Positions 1 through 9,224 of a DNA stretch of 64,000 nt are shown here, piece by piece. Location: positions 1,426,001-1,490,000 of the forward strand of contig NZ_CP081943.1 of the NCBI RefSeq assembly GCF_020423045.1, written 5' to 3'. The DNA comes from Pseudomonas sp. MM213 (GTDB lineage Bacteria > Pseudomonadota > Gammaproteobacteria > Pseudomonadales > Pseudomonadaceae). The position numbers and the translations under genes were made by a program. Numbering within the stretch: the stretch's first letter is position 1; each line of letters starts with the position of its first letter. The notes beneath the pieces are model-generated. The model had not been told where the DNA came from. It saw only the letters and a list, made by a program, of their open reading frames with translations, and did not search any database.

Positions 1-36
1 TGATTGAGCCTTTCCCACTGGTAAAAGGATTTCGTC

Positions 37-1050
37 ATGAGCTACCGCACGCTGGGTCACTCGGGATTGCAGGTGTCCACCCTGACCCTGGGGACCATGA
101 TGTTCGGCGAACAGACCAGCACCGAAGATTCCCTGCGGATCATCGACAAGGCCTGGGACCAGGGCATCAATTTCATCGACACCGCCGACGTCTACACCAA
201 CGGTCGCTCTGAAGAGATCGTCGGCGAAGCGATCGCCGGCAACCGCCACGAATGGGTGCTCGCCACCAAAGTCGGTTTCGGCCCGGTGGACGGTGTGCCG
301 AACCGCAGCGGCCTGAGCCGCAAGCACATTTTCAATGGCATCGATGCCAGCCTCACGCGCCTGGGCACCGACTACGTCGACCTTTATTACCTGCACCGCG
401 AAGACCACAACACGCCGCTGGAAGTGACGGTGTCGGCCATCGGCGACCTGATTCGCCAGGGCAAAATCCGCAACTGGGGGTTGTCGAACTACCGTGGCTG
501 GCGCATCGCCGAGGTCATTCGCGTGGCCGACCAACTGGGTGTCGACCGCCCTGTCATCAGCCAGCCGCTGTACAACATCGTCAATCGCCAGGCCGAAACC
601 GAACAGATCACCGCCGCGCAGAACTACGGTTTGGGCGTTGTGCCTTACAGCCCGCTGGCGCGCGGCGTGCTCAGCGGCAAATATGCGCCGGATGTAAAAC
701 CGGATGCCAACAGCCGCGCCGGGCGCGCCGACAAACGTATTCTGGAAACCGAATGGCGCGTCGAATCCCTGCGCATCGCCCAGCAGATCCAGCAGTACAC
801 GCAAGATCGCGGCGTCGGTATCGTCGAATTCGCGATTGCCTGGGTGCTGAACAACAGCGCCGTCACCTCGGCCATTGTCGGGCCGCGTACCGAAGAGCAA
901 TGGGATGCCTACACTAAGGCGCAGGCGGTGAAGATCACGGCGCAGGATGAAGCGTTTATCGACTCGCTGGTGACACCGGGGCATGCGTCCACGCCAGGGT
1001 TCAATGATGTGAGCCATTTCGTGTCGGGCCGCAAACCGCGCAACACCTGA
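37..1050 (+). CDS. Aldo/keto reductase
   Basis: 337 aa, full length for an AKR. It is an NAD(P)H-dependent carbonyl reductase of the YghZ/PdxI-like group and should be cytosolic. The N-terminal MSYRTLGHSGLQVS strand and the FIDTADVY motif are typical. The catalytic tetrad can be placed at D48, Y53, K78 (ATKVG) and H120 (YYLHRED). The GLSNY and VPYSPLARG motifs of the barrel and the C-terminal SAIVGPRTEEQ cofactor-binding stretch are present. AAAGGA lies 9 nt before the ATG. The gene stands alone and is followed by a REP pair. The substrate cannot be read from the sequence. Confidence 0.93.
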   Translation: MSYRTLGHSGLQVSTLTLGTMMFGEQTSTEDSLRIIDKAWDQGINFIDTADVYTNGRSEEIVGEAIAGNRHEWVLATKVGFGPVDGVPNRSGLSRKHIFNGIDASLTRLGTDYVDLYYLHREDHNTPLEVTVSAIGDLIRQGKIRNWGLSNYRGWRIAEVIRVADQLGVDRPVISQPLYNIVNRQAETEQITAAQNYGLGVVPYSPLARGVLSGKYAPDVKPDANSRAGRADKRILETEWRVESLRIAQQIQQYTQDRGVGIVEFAIAWVLNNSAVTSAIVGPRTEEQWDAYTKAQAVKITAQDEAFIDSLVTPGHASTPGFNDVSHFVSGRKPRNT

Positions 1051-1065
1051 AGAAACACATAACCA

Positions 1066-1150
1066 CTGTAGGAGCGAGCCTGCTCGCGATGATCTGTCAG
1101 TTGATACCGATGTGGCTGATACACCATCGCGAGCAGGCTCGCTCCCACAG
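1066..1150. repeat. REP pair (REPIN-like), group GTAGGAGCGAG
   Basis: Two inverted copies of a Pseudomonas REP unit, TGTAGGAGCGAGCCTGCTCG and its reverse complement ending CTCGCTCCCACAG, enclose a variable centre of about 35 bp. The pair can fold into a long hairpin behind the aldo/keto reductase gene. The same unit recurs at 2151-2240, 9106-9201 and 36541-36642. Confidence 0.9.
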
Positions 1151-1250
1151 GGTATTGCCGTGTTGTAAATATTGATCATCCGAACAATATTCAACACAAA
1201 AACCACGTATCCTCCGCACCCCGTTTCACGTTCAACTTCGCGAGGACAGT

Positions 1251-2132
1251 TTGTCTAAAGGTATCGCTCTATCGGTTTCGGCCTCTGTGCTGTTTGCCGT
1301 CATGTATTACTACACCTCACTGCTCAACCCGTTGAGCGGTGTGGAAATTTTTGGCTGGCGCATGCTGCTGACAGTGCCGTGCATGACCGTGTTCATGGTG
1401 GTGTCCCGCGAATGGAAGCGCGTGGTCGAGCTCGTTCGCCGAGCCATCGCCCAGCCGAAACTGATTGCCGCCCTGATCGCCTCTTCGGCCCTGCTGGGCG
1501 TGCAACTCTGGCTGTTCATGTGGGCGCCGCTCAACGGCTACAGCCTTGATGTGTCGCTGGGCTATTTCCTGTTGCCACTGACCATGGTCCTGACCGGACG
1601 GCTCGCCTACGGTGAGCGCCTCTCCTATCTACAGAAAATTGCCGTGTTTTTTGCCTGCCTCGGTGTGATCAACGAGGTGTATCAGGTCGGTGGTTTTTCC
1701 TGGGCGACGTTGCTGGTGTGCATCGGCTATCCAACGTATTTCATCCTGCGCAAGCGACTGGCGACGGACAACCTCGGCGGCTTGTGGCTGGACATGGCGT
1801 TGATGCTGCCGGTGGCCTTCTGGTTCGTACAGACCGGCGAGCAAGGTTTCAATGTGTTTGATCAGCATCCGTGGCTGTCACTGTTGATCCCGCTTCTCGG
1901 CGTGATCAGTGCGTCGGCGCTGGTGATCTACATCATCGCCAGCCGGCTGTTGCCCTTCAGCCTGTTCGGCCTGTTGAGCTACGTCGAGCCGGTGCTGTTG
2001 CTTGGCGTTGCGTTGCTGCTCGGGGAAAGCATCAAGACCGGGGAATGGCTGACCTACATTCCGATCTGGATGGCGGTGCTGGTGCTGATGTTCGAAGGGT
2101 TCAAGCACATGATGCGACAACGCCGCCCTTAA
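1251..2132 (+). CDS. rarD: RarD-like DMT-superfamily permease (TTG start)
   Basis: 293 aa with about ten hydrophobic segments in two EamA-like halves. It resembles RarD in the N-terminal hairpin (ALSVSASVLFAVMYYY), EIFGWRMLL, the SLGYFLLPL motif near residue 105, and a C-terminal LFGLLSYVEPVLLLGVALLL segment. RarD proteins are inner-membrane permeases tied to chloramphenicol sensitivity in older work; the true substrate is unknown. The likely start is TTG at 1251, with GAGGA 7 nt upstream (gaggacagtttg). No partner gene is obvious, and a REP pair follows. Confidence 0.85.
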   Translation: MSKGIALSVSASVLFAVMYYYTSLLNPLSGVEIFGWRMLLTVPCMTVFMVVSREWKRVVELVRRAIAQPKLIAALIASSALLGVQLWLFMWAPLNGYSLDVSLGYFLLPLTMVLTGRLAYGERLSYLQKIAVFFACLGVINEVYQVGGFSWATLLVCIGYPTYFILRKRLATDNLGGLWLDMALMLPVAFWFVQTGEQGFNVFDQHPWLSLLIPLLGVISASALVIYIIASRLLPFSLFGLLSYVEPVLLLGVALLLGESIKTGEWLTYIPIWMAVLVLMFEGFKHMMRQRRP

Positions 2133-2150
2133 GGCCTGTGCAAAAACAAA

Positions 2151-2240
2151 TGTGGGAGTGAGCCTGCTCGCGATAGCGTCGTCAAACTCAACATTGATGT
2201 TGGCTGACAGACCGCTATCGCGAGCAGGCTCACTCCCACA
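2151..2240. repeat. REP pair (REPIN-like)
   Basis: Inverted REP units (TGTGGGAGTGAGCCTGCTCG and reverse complement) with extended arms CGCGATAGCG/CGCTATCGCG. It lies between the convergent rarD-like gene and hpd and may also stop transcription from either side. Confidence 0.9.
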
Positions 2241-2260
2241 GTTTTTATCGGTGGATCAAC

Positions 2261-3337
2261 TTAGTCGGTGGAGAGCACACCACGACGAACCTGGTCACGT
2301 TCGATCGATTCGAACAGCGCCTTGAAGTTGCCCTCGCCGAACCCGTCGTCGCCTTTACGCTGGATGAATTCGAAGAACACCGGGCCCATCAGGGTTTCCG
2401 AGAAGATCTGCAACAGCAGACGCTTGTCGCCCGACTCGGACGAACCGTCCAGCAGGATGCCTCGCGCTTGCAGTTGATCAACCGGTTCGCCGTGGTTCGG
2501 CAAGCGGCCTTCAAGCATTTCGTAATAGGTTTCCGGTGGCGCCGTCATGAAGCGCATGCCGATGCTTTTCAGGTGATCCCAGGTCTTGATCAGATCGTCG
2601 CTGAGGAACGCCACGTGCTGGATGCCCTCGCCGTTGAACTGCATCAGGAACTCTTCGATCTGCCCGGCGCCCTTGGAGGACTCTTCGTTCAACGGGATGC
2701 GGATCATGCCGTCCGGCGCGGTCATCGCCTTGGAGGTCAGGCCGGTGTATTCGCCCTTGATGTCGAAGTAGCGGATTTCACGGAAGTTGAACAGCTTCTC
2801 GTAGAAGTTCGCCCAGTACGCCATGCGGCCACGATACACGTTGTGAGTCAGGTGATCGATGATCTTCAGGCCGGCACCGACCGGGTTGCGGTCAACGCCT
2901 TCGATGAACACGAAGTCGATGTCGTAGATCGAGCTGCCTTCACCGAAACGGTCGATCAGGTACAGCGGCGCGCCGCCGATGCCTTTGATCGCCGGCAGGT
3001 GCAGTTCCATCGGGCCGGTTTCGATGTGGATCGGCTGCGCGCCGAGTTCCAGTGCACGCTTGTAGGCCTTTTGCGAATCCTTGACGCGGAACGCCATGCC
3101 GCACACCGACGGGCCATGCTCGGCCGCGAAGTACGAAGCGACGCTGTGAGGTTCGTTGTTGAGGATCAGGTTGATCGCGCCCTGGCGATACAAGTGCACG
3201 TCTTTGGAACGGTGGGTCGCGACTTTGGTGAAGCCCATGATCTTGAAGATCGGCTCCAGCGTGTTCGGGGTTGGCGATGCGAACTCAATGAATTCAAAGC
3301 CCATCAGGCCCATCGGGTTTTCGTATAAATCTGCCAT
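2261..3337 (-). CDS. hpd: 4-hydroxyphenylpyruvate dioxygenase
   Basis: 358 aa, the usual length for Pseudomonas HPPD. It converts 4-hydroxyphenylpyruvate to homogentisate in tyrosine catabolism, using non-heme iron in the cytosol. Two vicinal-oxygen-chelate domains are visible. The iron ligands are H162 (IIDHLTHNV), H240 (GIQHVAF) and E322 ([19 protein letters not shown]). The C-terminal gate helix [18 protein letters not shown] is intact. From memory the protein closely resembles the well-studied P. fluorescens enzyme. It is monocistronic, with a small palindrome upstream at 3367-3379. The rest of the homogentisate pathway is not in the window. Confidence 0.98.
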   Translation of the reverse strand: MADLYENPMGLMGFEFIEFASPTPNTLEPIFKIMGFTKVATHRSKDVHLYRQGAINLILNNEPHSVASYFAAEHGPSVCGMAFRVKDSQKAYKRALELGAQPIHIETGPMELHLPAIKGIGGAPLYLIDRFGEGSSIYDIDFVFIEGVDRNPVGAGLKIIDHLTHNVYRGRMAYWANFYEKLFNFREIRYFDIKGEYTGLTSKAMTAPDGMIRIPLNEESSKGAGQIEEFLMQFNGEGIQHVAFLSDDLIKTWDHLKSIGMRFMTAPPETYYEMLEGRLPNHGEPVDQLQARGILLDGSSESGDKRLLLQIFSETLMGPVFFEFIQRKGDDGFGEGNFKALFESIERDQVRRGVLSTD

Positions 3338-3366
3338 GGTCGGTGCCTCATCATTTTCTGGTCAAT

Positions 3367-3379
3367 TAACGAATCGTTA
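3367..3379. promoter_or_regulatory. Palindrome upstream of hpd
   Basis: TAACGAATCGTTA is a perfect odd-length palindrome 30 bp upstream of the hpd start codon. It could be an operator for a tyrosine-pathway regulator. No regulator gene is adjacent, so the role is a guess. Confidence 0.35.
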
Positions 3380-3589
3380 GTTGCTGGCAATGCTGAGACC
3401 GGCGGGTGGCGCGCAGGAGATGCCCCGCACGCTGCGCGCGAGGAAGTCACCGTAGATCAATTGAAACCCAAAACTCTTCATTGTCGACCCAAGGCTATTA
3501 CGGGCGAGGCTTCTGCTGCCAGAAGCCATTTATTCTTATATGCGTAACCGGATTCTACACAGCGTAAATAGGTTTGTCCGCCTTCTGTA

Positions 3590-4534
3590 TCAAATCCCCT
3601 TTTTCCCTAGTCGCGCAAGGGGTTTGTTGCAGAGGAAAATCCCCGCCAGAATCAGCCCTCCGCCCAGACACATCGTCAGGGTCAATCGCTCGCCGAGCAG
3701 CAACGCACCCAGGATGACAGCGGTCAGCGGATTCAAGGCGATGAACACCCCGGAACGGGTCGCGCCGATTTTGCGCAGGCCGTCGTAATAGCCAATATAC
3801 GCCAGCGCCGAGCCCAACACGCCCAGATACATCAGGCTCAACCATTGCGCCGGGTCAAGGCTGACCAGCGCCGCAACACTCACCTCGCCCCTGACGGCAC
3901 TGGCCACCCAGAGCATCACCGTGCCCAGCAAAATCGAATACGTCACCGTTTGCACCGGCCCCAGGGTTTGATTCAGATCTCTGGAGAACAGTGAGTAAAT
4001 GCCCCAACCGAGCACGCAGCCGAAAATCAACAGATCGCCGAACCAGGCATCCGCCTGACCGGCCAACAACTGCGGATGACGACTGACAATCACCAGGCTT
4101 GCCCCGGCAATGCAGATCGCGATGCCGATGACTTTCGCTCGACTCAAGCGCTCCTTGAACAGCAGACACGAGGCCAGTCCGATCACGGCCGGGTTCAGCG
4201 CCACGATCAATGACGCCCGCGAGGCATTGATGTAGTGCAGGCCATAGAAGAAGCACAGGTTGTAGAAAAAAATCCCGAAAAAGCCCAACAACGCCAGTTG
4301 CAACCATTGCCGAGGGCTCGGCCGGGCCAGTGGAATGCGCGCGAGCAGCAAAAACAGGAGCAGCGCCGCGCTGGCCAGCAAAAAACGCAGGCTGGCGGCG
4401 AACAACGGGCTGAGGCTATCCGCCAGAAACCGCCCCGCGACGAAAGTGCCGCCCCAAATCATGGTGACCGCCGCGAGTTTGAAATAAACCGCGACATCGG
4501 AAGGCTCCGACAGGCTTTGCTCATATGCAGTCAT
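3590..4534 (-). CDS. EamA/DMT-family transporter
   Basis: 314 aa from the ATG at 4534, chosen because GGAG lies 6 nt upstream (ctggagacttatg); a further in-frame start exists at 4573. Ten predicted membrane segments form two EamA repeats (MIWGGTFVAGRF near the N-terminus, GVFIALNPLTAVILGALLLGE in the second half). It is probably an inner-membrane metabolite exporter. It is divergent from the LysR gene at 4613 with under 80 bp between them, so that regulator probably controls it. The substrate is unknown. Confidence 0.9.
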   Translation of the reverse strand: MTAYEQSLSEPSDVAVYFKLAAVTMIWGGTFVAGRFLADSLSPLFAASLRFLLASAALLLFLLLARIPLARPSPRQWLQLALLGFFGIFFYNLCFFYGLHYINASRASLIVALNPAVIGLASCLLFKERLSRAKVIGIAICIAGASLVIVSRHPQLLAGQADAWFGDLLIFGCVLGWGIYSLFSRDLNQTLGPVQTVTYSILLGTVMLWVASAVRGEVSVAALVSLDPAQWLSLMYLGVLGSALAYIGYYDGLRKIGATRSGVFIALNPLTAVILGALLLGERLTLTMCLGGGLILAGIFLCNKPLARLGKKGI

Positions 4535-4612
4535 AAGTCTCCAGAACGACAGATCGATTCGATGGCGTATCATTTCGCTAATATTCGATCATCGTAAAAT
4601 GAGTAAAAGCTC

Positions 4613-5485
4613 ATGACCCTCACTCAGCTGGAGATCTTCTCGCTCGTTGCCGAACTTCACGGCTTTACGGCGGCGGCCAATCGTCTGGGCATTTCTCAAT
4701 CCGCGGTGTCTCACGCCCTCAAGTCGCTGGAACAGGAACTGGGCGTCGAGCTGCTGCGGCGGCATCAGTCTCAGGTCGAACTGAGTGACATCGGCCAACA
4801 GCTGCTGTTGCGCGCCCGGGCAATGCTCGGGCTGGCCAACACCTTGCGCCAGGAAGCGGCGGATGCCCGCGGCATGAAACGCGGCACATTGCGCATCGGC
4901 TCGTTCGGCCCGACCTCATCGATCAAGTTGTTGCCGACGATCCTGCAGCACTACCGCGCCGCTCACCCCGGCATCGAGGTGCACATTGATGAAGGCCCCG
5001 ACCGCCAAGTGATCCAGTGGCTGGAAGAGCGACGCATCGACATCGGCTTCGTGGTGTTGCCCGAGGAGCGCTTCGACACCTTTGCGCTGTTCGAGGACCA
5101 GATGGTCGCGTTGCTGCCCGCCCATCATCCGCTGGCGGCTCGCGCCAGCCTGACCCTGGGCGATTTGTGTCACGACCCGTTCGTGCTGACCGAGGCCGGC
5201 TCTTCGGAGCTGGTTTCCCGCTTGTTCAGTGCCGCGCGGTTGACGCCGAACATTCGTTATCGCTGCTCGCAGCTGCTCAGCACGCTGGATACCGTTGGCC
5301 GGGGCGATGCCTTGACCGTGGTCGCCGAAGGCTCGCTGCCCACGCATCACGACGACCGCTACCTGAAAAAACCGCTATCGCCAGCGATCGCACGCCAGGT
5401 CGGCCTGGCCGTGCTCGACCAACGCCAGAGTTCACCGGCGGCACTGGCCTTTATCAAACTGGCCACAAGCCTGGCCTACCGTTGA
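4613..5485 (+). CDS. LysR-family transcriptional regulator
   Basis: 290 aa. The N-terminal winged helix-turn-helix (LTQLEIFSLVAELHGFTAAANRLGISQSAVSHALKSLE, broken here only by residue order) is followed by the linker helix and a periplasmic-binding-like effector domain from about residue 90 (RGTLRIGSFGPTSS). It is divergent from the DMT transporter at 3590-4534, the classical LysR arrangement in which regulator and target share a promoter region. The effector is unknown. Confidence 0.93.
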   Translation: MTLTQLEIFSLVAELHGFTAAANRLGISQSAVSHALKSLEQELGVELLRRHQSQVELSDIGQQLLLRARAMLGLANTLRQEAADARGMKRGTLRIGSFGPTSSIKLLPTILQHYRAAHPGIEVHIDEGPDRQVIQWLEERRIDIGFVVLPEERFDTFALFEDQMVALLPAHHPLAARASLTLGDLCHDPFVLTEAGSSELVSRLFSAARLTPNIRYRCSQLLSTLDTVGRGDALTVVAEGSLPTHHDDRYLKKPLSPAIARQVGLAVLDQRQSSPAALAFIKLATSLAYR

Positions 5486-5600
5486 GCGGCATAAGCCACA
5501 AAGGCCAACTATCATGGCCTCTGACCGAACTCTTTTGGGGAGGCGTGCCGTTGTCCTGCCTGCATTTGAGAGCCCTATTTCATCGCTACAGGTTTCGCAA

Positions 5601-7136
5601 ATGCCACTGACTGTAAAAACCCGCCGCCAACGCGGCAGACGGATTATTGTCACCGTATTGAGTGGTTTGCTCCCGATGTTGCTCGGGTTCGCCATTCTTT
5701 ACCTGCAAGCTGAGCGCGCGCTTGAGCAAAGCACCCGACTGACCGCCGAAGAAGCCATCCGCCAATTCGAACTGATGCTCGACAACACCGCGCAGGCCGC
5801 ACGCGAATTGCTGCCGCTGGCCGGGAAAAGTTGTATTGACGTCAATCTGGCCTTACGCGAGCAAGTCACCCGCCGTCCGTTTGTGCGCTCGACCAATCTG
5901 GTGTGGGACGACACCAATTATTGCAGTTCTTTGTTCGGCGACTTCCGCGAAAAAATCGAAGCGGGCGACTACAGCAACGGCACGTTGCGACTGATGAAAG
6001 GCAATCTGGTCACGCCCGATTCCGCGGTGCTGGTGTACCGCATCGGCGAAGGCAAAAAGGGCGCGCTGAGCACGCTCGACGGTTATCACTTGAGCAACGT
6101 ACTGCGCATGATCGGCCGCTCGACAATATTGATGCTGCAAGTCGGCCCCCATTGGCTGACCGCCGATGGCCAGTTCCATCAAGACCCCCTCCCCACTTTG
6201 CCCGTGGCGCAAACCAGGCTCGGTTCCTCGCGCTACGCGTTCTCTGTAACAGCCGGATTTCCCGAAGGCGAAACGTGGCGCTACATGAGTAGCGAATATC
6301 CGCCGCTGTTCAGCTTGCTGATCTTCTTCGGCGTGGTGTCAGGTTCCATCGGGCACTTTGTGCAGAAGCGCTCTTCGTCGCCGAGCCATGAACTACAGCG
6401 AGCACTGGAAGCCGCGGAGTTCGTTCCATACTTTCAGCCGGTGGTTCATGGCGACAGCAAGAAATGGTCAGGCACCGAGGTGCTGATGCGCTGGAAGCAC
6501 CCGAAGGAAGGCCTGGTTCGTCCCGATCTGTTTATTCCGTTCGCCGAGCACTCCGGGCTTATCGTGCCCATGACCCGTTCTTTAATGCAGCAAACCGCCG
6601 CATTGCTGGCGCCCTTGTCGACCTCATTCGAAAGCCCGTTTCACGTGGGCATCAACATCACTGCCAGCCACTGCAAGAACCTGGAACTGGTCGAAGATTG
6701 CCGGACATTCCTGGGCAACTTTGCGCCGGGCTCCATTCACTTGGTACTGGAGTTGACCGAACGTGAACTGATCGAGCCGACCGCCATCACGTTGCAGTTG
6801 TTCGAGCAACTTCACGCGCTGGGCGTGATGATCGCCATCGATGACTTCGGCACCGGCCATTCAAGCCTGGGTTATCTGCGCCAGTTCAATGTCGACTTCC
6901 TGAAAATCGACCAGAGCTTTGTCGCCCTGATCGGTGCCGACGCCCTCTCCCGGCACATTCTGGACACCATCATCGAACTCTCCGCCAAGCTCGATCTGGG
7001 CATCGTCGCCGAAGGCGTGGAAACCGAAGAGCAAAGTGACTACCTCACCGCCCATGGCGTGAACTTTCTGCAAGGATATCTGTTCGGCAGGCCGATGCCC
7101 GGTGAAGACTTCATTAAGGCATTAAGTCACCATTAA
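5601..7136 (+). CDS. CSS-motif/EAL-domain c-di-GMP phosphodiesterase
   Basis: 511 aa from the ATG at 5601, which puts a membrane helix (VTVLSGLLPMLLGFAILYL) at the N-terminus; an in-frame ATG at 5514 would add 29 non-membrane residues. A periplasmic CSS domain follows with its redox cysteines (GKSC, NYCSS), then a second helix (LFSLLIFFGVVSG) and a C-terminal EAL domain. The EAL motifs look active: EVL, GINITASH, LELTERE, IDDFGTG, LKIDQSFV and AEGVET. By analogy with CSS-EAL enzymes it should break c-di-GMP to pGpG in response to periplasmic thiol state, tuning motility and biofilm. No obvious SD precedes the start. Confidence 0.9.
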   Translation: MPLTVKTRRQRGRRIIVTVLSGLLPMLLGFAILYLQAERALEQSTRLTAEEAIRQFELMLDNTAQAARELLPLAGKSCIDVNLALREQVTRRPFVRSTNLVWDDTNYCSSLFGDFREKIEAGDYSNGTLRLMKGNLVTPDSAVLVYRIGEGKKGALSTLDGYHLSNVLRMIGRSTILMLQVGPHWLTADGQFHQDPLPTLPVAQTRLGSSRYAFSVTAGFPEGETWRYMSSEYPPLFSLLIFFGVVSGSIGHFVQKRSSSPSHELQRALEAAEFVPYFQPVVHGDSKKWSGTEVLMRWKHPKEGLVRPDLFIPFAEHSGLIVPMTRSLMQQTAALLAPLSTSFESPFHVGINITASHCKNLELVEDCRTFLGNFAPGSIHLVLELTERELIEPTAITLQLFEQLHALGVMIAIDDFGTGHSSLGYLRQFNVDFLKIDQSFVALIGADALSRHILDTIIELSAKLDLGIVAEGVETEEQSDYLTAHGVNFLQGYLFGRPMPGEDFIKALSHH

Positions 7137-7369
7137 CTAATGGCATTAAGCGACGAGACAACGGCGATGCGCACCAAATTGAATCAAAAGACTACTCTCG
7201 TTACATGAAGAAAAAGTCAGGATTTACTCTTTGCTCATTAACTACTACAATTTTTCATGCCTGCTATAAATTGGCAGGTGAGCCACTATCACCGAGTCGC
7301 TACAAGGCTCTTGGCTTATAGCTTTGTTTGCGGTTGGTATCAGCCAAACACACTATTGGAGTAAAGATA

Positions 7370-7735
7370 TTGTCCAGACTCGCTGAATTTCGTGCAGCTG
7401 AAAAGGCCCTTCAAGAGCAGCTCAAGCAGCTGGAATCCCTGAAGAACGATGCCGGGCTCAAGAAAGAAATCGAATTCGAAGAAAAGCTCCAGGGGCTGAT
7501 GAAAACCTACGGCAAGAGCTTGCGCGACATCATCGCCATTCTCGATCCGAACCCGGCAAAATCCGGTCTGCAGCAGGCCGCCGCGCCGAAAACCCGCCGC
7601 GCTCGCGTGGTCAAGGTTTATCAGAATCCGCACACCGGTGAACTGATTGAAACCAAGGGCGGCAACCACCGCGGCCTGAAAGCCTGGAAGGAACAATACG
7701 GTGCTTCCACCGTTGATTCCTGGCTTCGCGGCTAA
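7370..7735 (+). CDS. MvaT/MvaU-family H-NS-like xenogeneic silencer (TTG start)
   Basis: 121 aa from the TTG at 7370, which has GGAG 8 nt upstream and gives the family's standard N-terminus SRLAEFRAAEKALQEQL; an upstream in-frame start would add 14 unrelated residues. The first half is a coiled-coil oligomerisation region. The C-terminal DNA-binding domain carries the KVYQNPHTGELIETKGGNHR and GLKAWKEQYG motifs that read AT-rich minor grooves. The protein should silence AT-rich acquired DNA and may act on the lower-GC patch at 44-47 kb. The upstream 230 bp are AT-rich, as is common for autoregulated silencer genes. A terminator follows at once. Confidence 0.93.
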   Translation: MSRLAEFRAAEKALQEQLKQLESLKNDAGLKKEIEFEEKLQGLMKTYGKSLRDIIAILDPNPAKSGLQQAAAPKTRRARVVKVYQNPHTGELIETKGGNHRGLKAWKEQYGASTVDSWLRG

Positions 7736-7750
7736 GCACTCGCGGTGACA

Positions 7751-7783
7751 AAAAAGCCCTGCATCAAGCAGGGCTTTTTTATG
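7751..7783 (+). terminator. Intrinsic terminator of mvaT/U-like gene
   Basis: AAAAAAGCCCTGC ATCAA GCAGGGCTTTTTT: an 8-bp GC-rich stem followed by a T-run, 15 bp after the stop codon. Confidence 0.93.
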
Positions 7784-7900
7784 GATACCTGTTAAATGCA
7801 ACGATTGGAATCGATCAATTCGCTACTTATCGACTAACTTTGTGCTTAATCCCTTTGGGTATCTAAACATTGCGAAATGCACGACCGTGCAAACCGTTAT

Positions 7901-8425
7901 CTAAAGTTTCAAGCTGTTACGAGCAGCCTCTATTTCACCCAGGCTTGCCTTGTAAGCCTCTGCCTGCCCTGCGTACGAAAGAACATAAGCCTTATCGGCA
8001 TCCACCGCCGCGACCAATGTTTGCGAAAGCACATGGCGTCCGTTCTGCGTAATGGTGCAGGTAGTTTCCAGTGCCGCCAGGCGGCTCAACGTTGCCGGAT
8101 GGATTTTGTTGCACACGCTTTGATAACCGCCCTGAAAGAAGTCTTTCTGCACGGACTTGCGCATTTCCAGCAGCACACCTTGCAGATTGACCTGATGACC
8201 GCTTTCCACTGTCGTCATGGTCAACTCCATGACCATCAACGGCGCACCGCCTTGATCGTTTTTCACCGCGCGCTGCCGGGACACCTGAGGCGTAGCCTGA
8301 TCCGGCGGGGTCGCTTCGACTTCCCAGCCATCTGGCCAGGTCACGATCGGCGCATCCGCATGAGCACAGGCAACGCCTGACAACAGGAAAATCAGAACGA
8401 ACAGCGATTTACAGGATCGGGTCAT
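7901..8425 (-). CDS. Secreted DUF4946-type protein
   Basis: 174 aa with a clear signal peptide (CKSLFVLIFLLSGVACAHA|DAPIV, cleavage near residue 24). The mature protein has a WPDGWEVE start and two cysteines (VCNKIH, ETTCTIT) that could form a disulfide. It resembles the DUF4946 family seen widely in Pseudomonas, which has no known function. It is probably periplasmic. It is convergent with the mvaT/U-like gene and divergent from gloA. Confidence 0.8.
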   Translation of the reverse strand: MTRSCKSLFVLIFLLSGVACAHADAPIVTWPDGWEVEATPPDQATPQVSRQRAVKNDQGGAPLMVMELTMTTVESGHQVNLQGVLLEMRKSVQKDFFQGGYQSVCNKIHPATLSRLAALETTCTITQNGRHVLSQTLVAAVDADKAYVLSYAGQAEAYKASLGEIEAARNSLKL

Positions 8426-8570
8426 TGCAATGAATACTCACGGATTGAGCGATAAAGTCTGAGCCTCGTCCGCCTGTCAGGCAATAGCGGGTGGTTTGGG
8501 TTTGGTGATGCCTGCGCCCTTGCGTATCATTGGCGTCATTCGTTAGCCCCACTTATTTTCCGGAGGGCCC

Positions 8571-9092
8571 ATGAGCCTGCACGAATTGAACACCTTCCCA
8601 GGCGTCACCGCCCAACCTGACACCGCAACGCAGAATTTCGTGTTCAACCACACAATGCTGCGGGTCAAAGACATCACCAAGTCCCTGGATTTCTACACGC
8701 GGGTCCTCGGTTTCTCGCTGGTGGAAAAGCGCGACTTCCCGGAAGCCGAGTTCAGCCTGTATTTCCTGGCGCTGGTCGACAAGAACCAGATCCCGGCCGA
8801 TGCCGCAGCCCGCACCCAATGGATGAAGTCGATCCCCGGCATCCTTGAGCTGACCCACAACCACGGCACCGAAAACGATGCTGATTTCGCCTACCACAAC
8901 GGCAACACCGACCCGCGCGGTTTCGGCCACATCTGCATCTCAGTCCCGGACATCGTCGCTGCGTGCGAACGCTTCGAAGCGCTGGGCTGCGATTTCCAGA
9001 AGCGCCTGAACGACGGCCGCATGAAGAGCCTGGCATTCATCAAGGACCCGGATGCTTACTGGGTCGAGATCATCCAGCCAGCGCCACTGTAA
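8571..9092 (+). CDS. gloA: Lactoylglutathione lyase (glyoxalase I)
   Basis: 173 aa. It converts the methylglyoxal-glutathione hemithioacetal to S-lactoylglutathione in the cytosol. It is a single vicinal-oxygen-chelate chain with [27 protein letters not shown] N-terminal strand, [22 protein letters not shown] and [14 protein letters not shown], which supply the metal ligands H, E, H and E. The length matches the long Pseudomonas GloA class. GGAGGGCCC precedes the ATG. A long REP hairpin separates it from convergent ahpF. Confidence 0.96.
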   Translation: MSLHELNTFPGVTAQPDTATQNFVFNHTMLRVKDITKSLDFYTRVLGFSLVEKRDFPEAEFSLYFLALVDKNQIPADAAARTQWMKSIPGILELTHNHGTENDADFAYHNGNTDPRGFGHICISVPDIVAACERFEALGCDFQKRLNDGRMKSLAFIKDPDAYWVEIIQPAPL

Positions 9093-9105
9093 ACATCACC
9101 ACGTC

Positions 9106-9201
9106 CCTGTAGGAGCAGAGCTTGCTCGCGAAGGCGGTGTGTCAGTCTGCATATCTATTGACTGACACACCGCCTTCGCGAGCAAGCTCTGCTCCTACAG
9201 G
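9106..9201. repeat. REP pair forming a ~40-bp perfect hairpin
   Basis: Arms 9107-9146 and 9161-9200 are perfect reverse complements (each begins or ends with CTGTAGGAGCAGAGC or its complement) around a 14-nt loop. It sits between the convergent gloA and ahpF and probably serves as a bidirectional transcript end. The unusually exact arms suggest recent origin or ongoing correction. Confidence 0.9.
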
Positions 9202-9224
9202 GGTTTGTGTTTTCAGCGTCCGGT

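Noticed and set aside
2468..3328. A 286-codon open frame antisense to hpd
   Set aside because: It mirrors the hpd codon bias; hpd on the other strand has full catalytic residues and family length.
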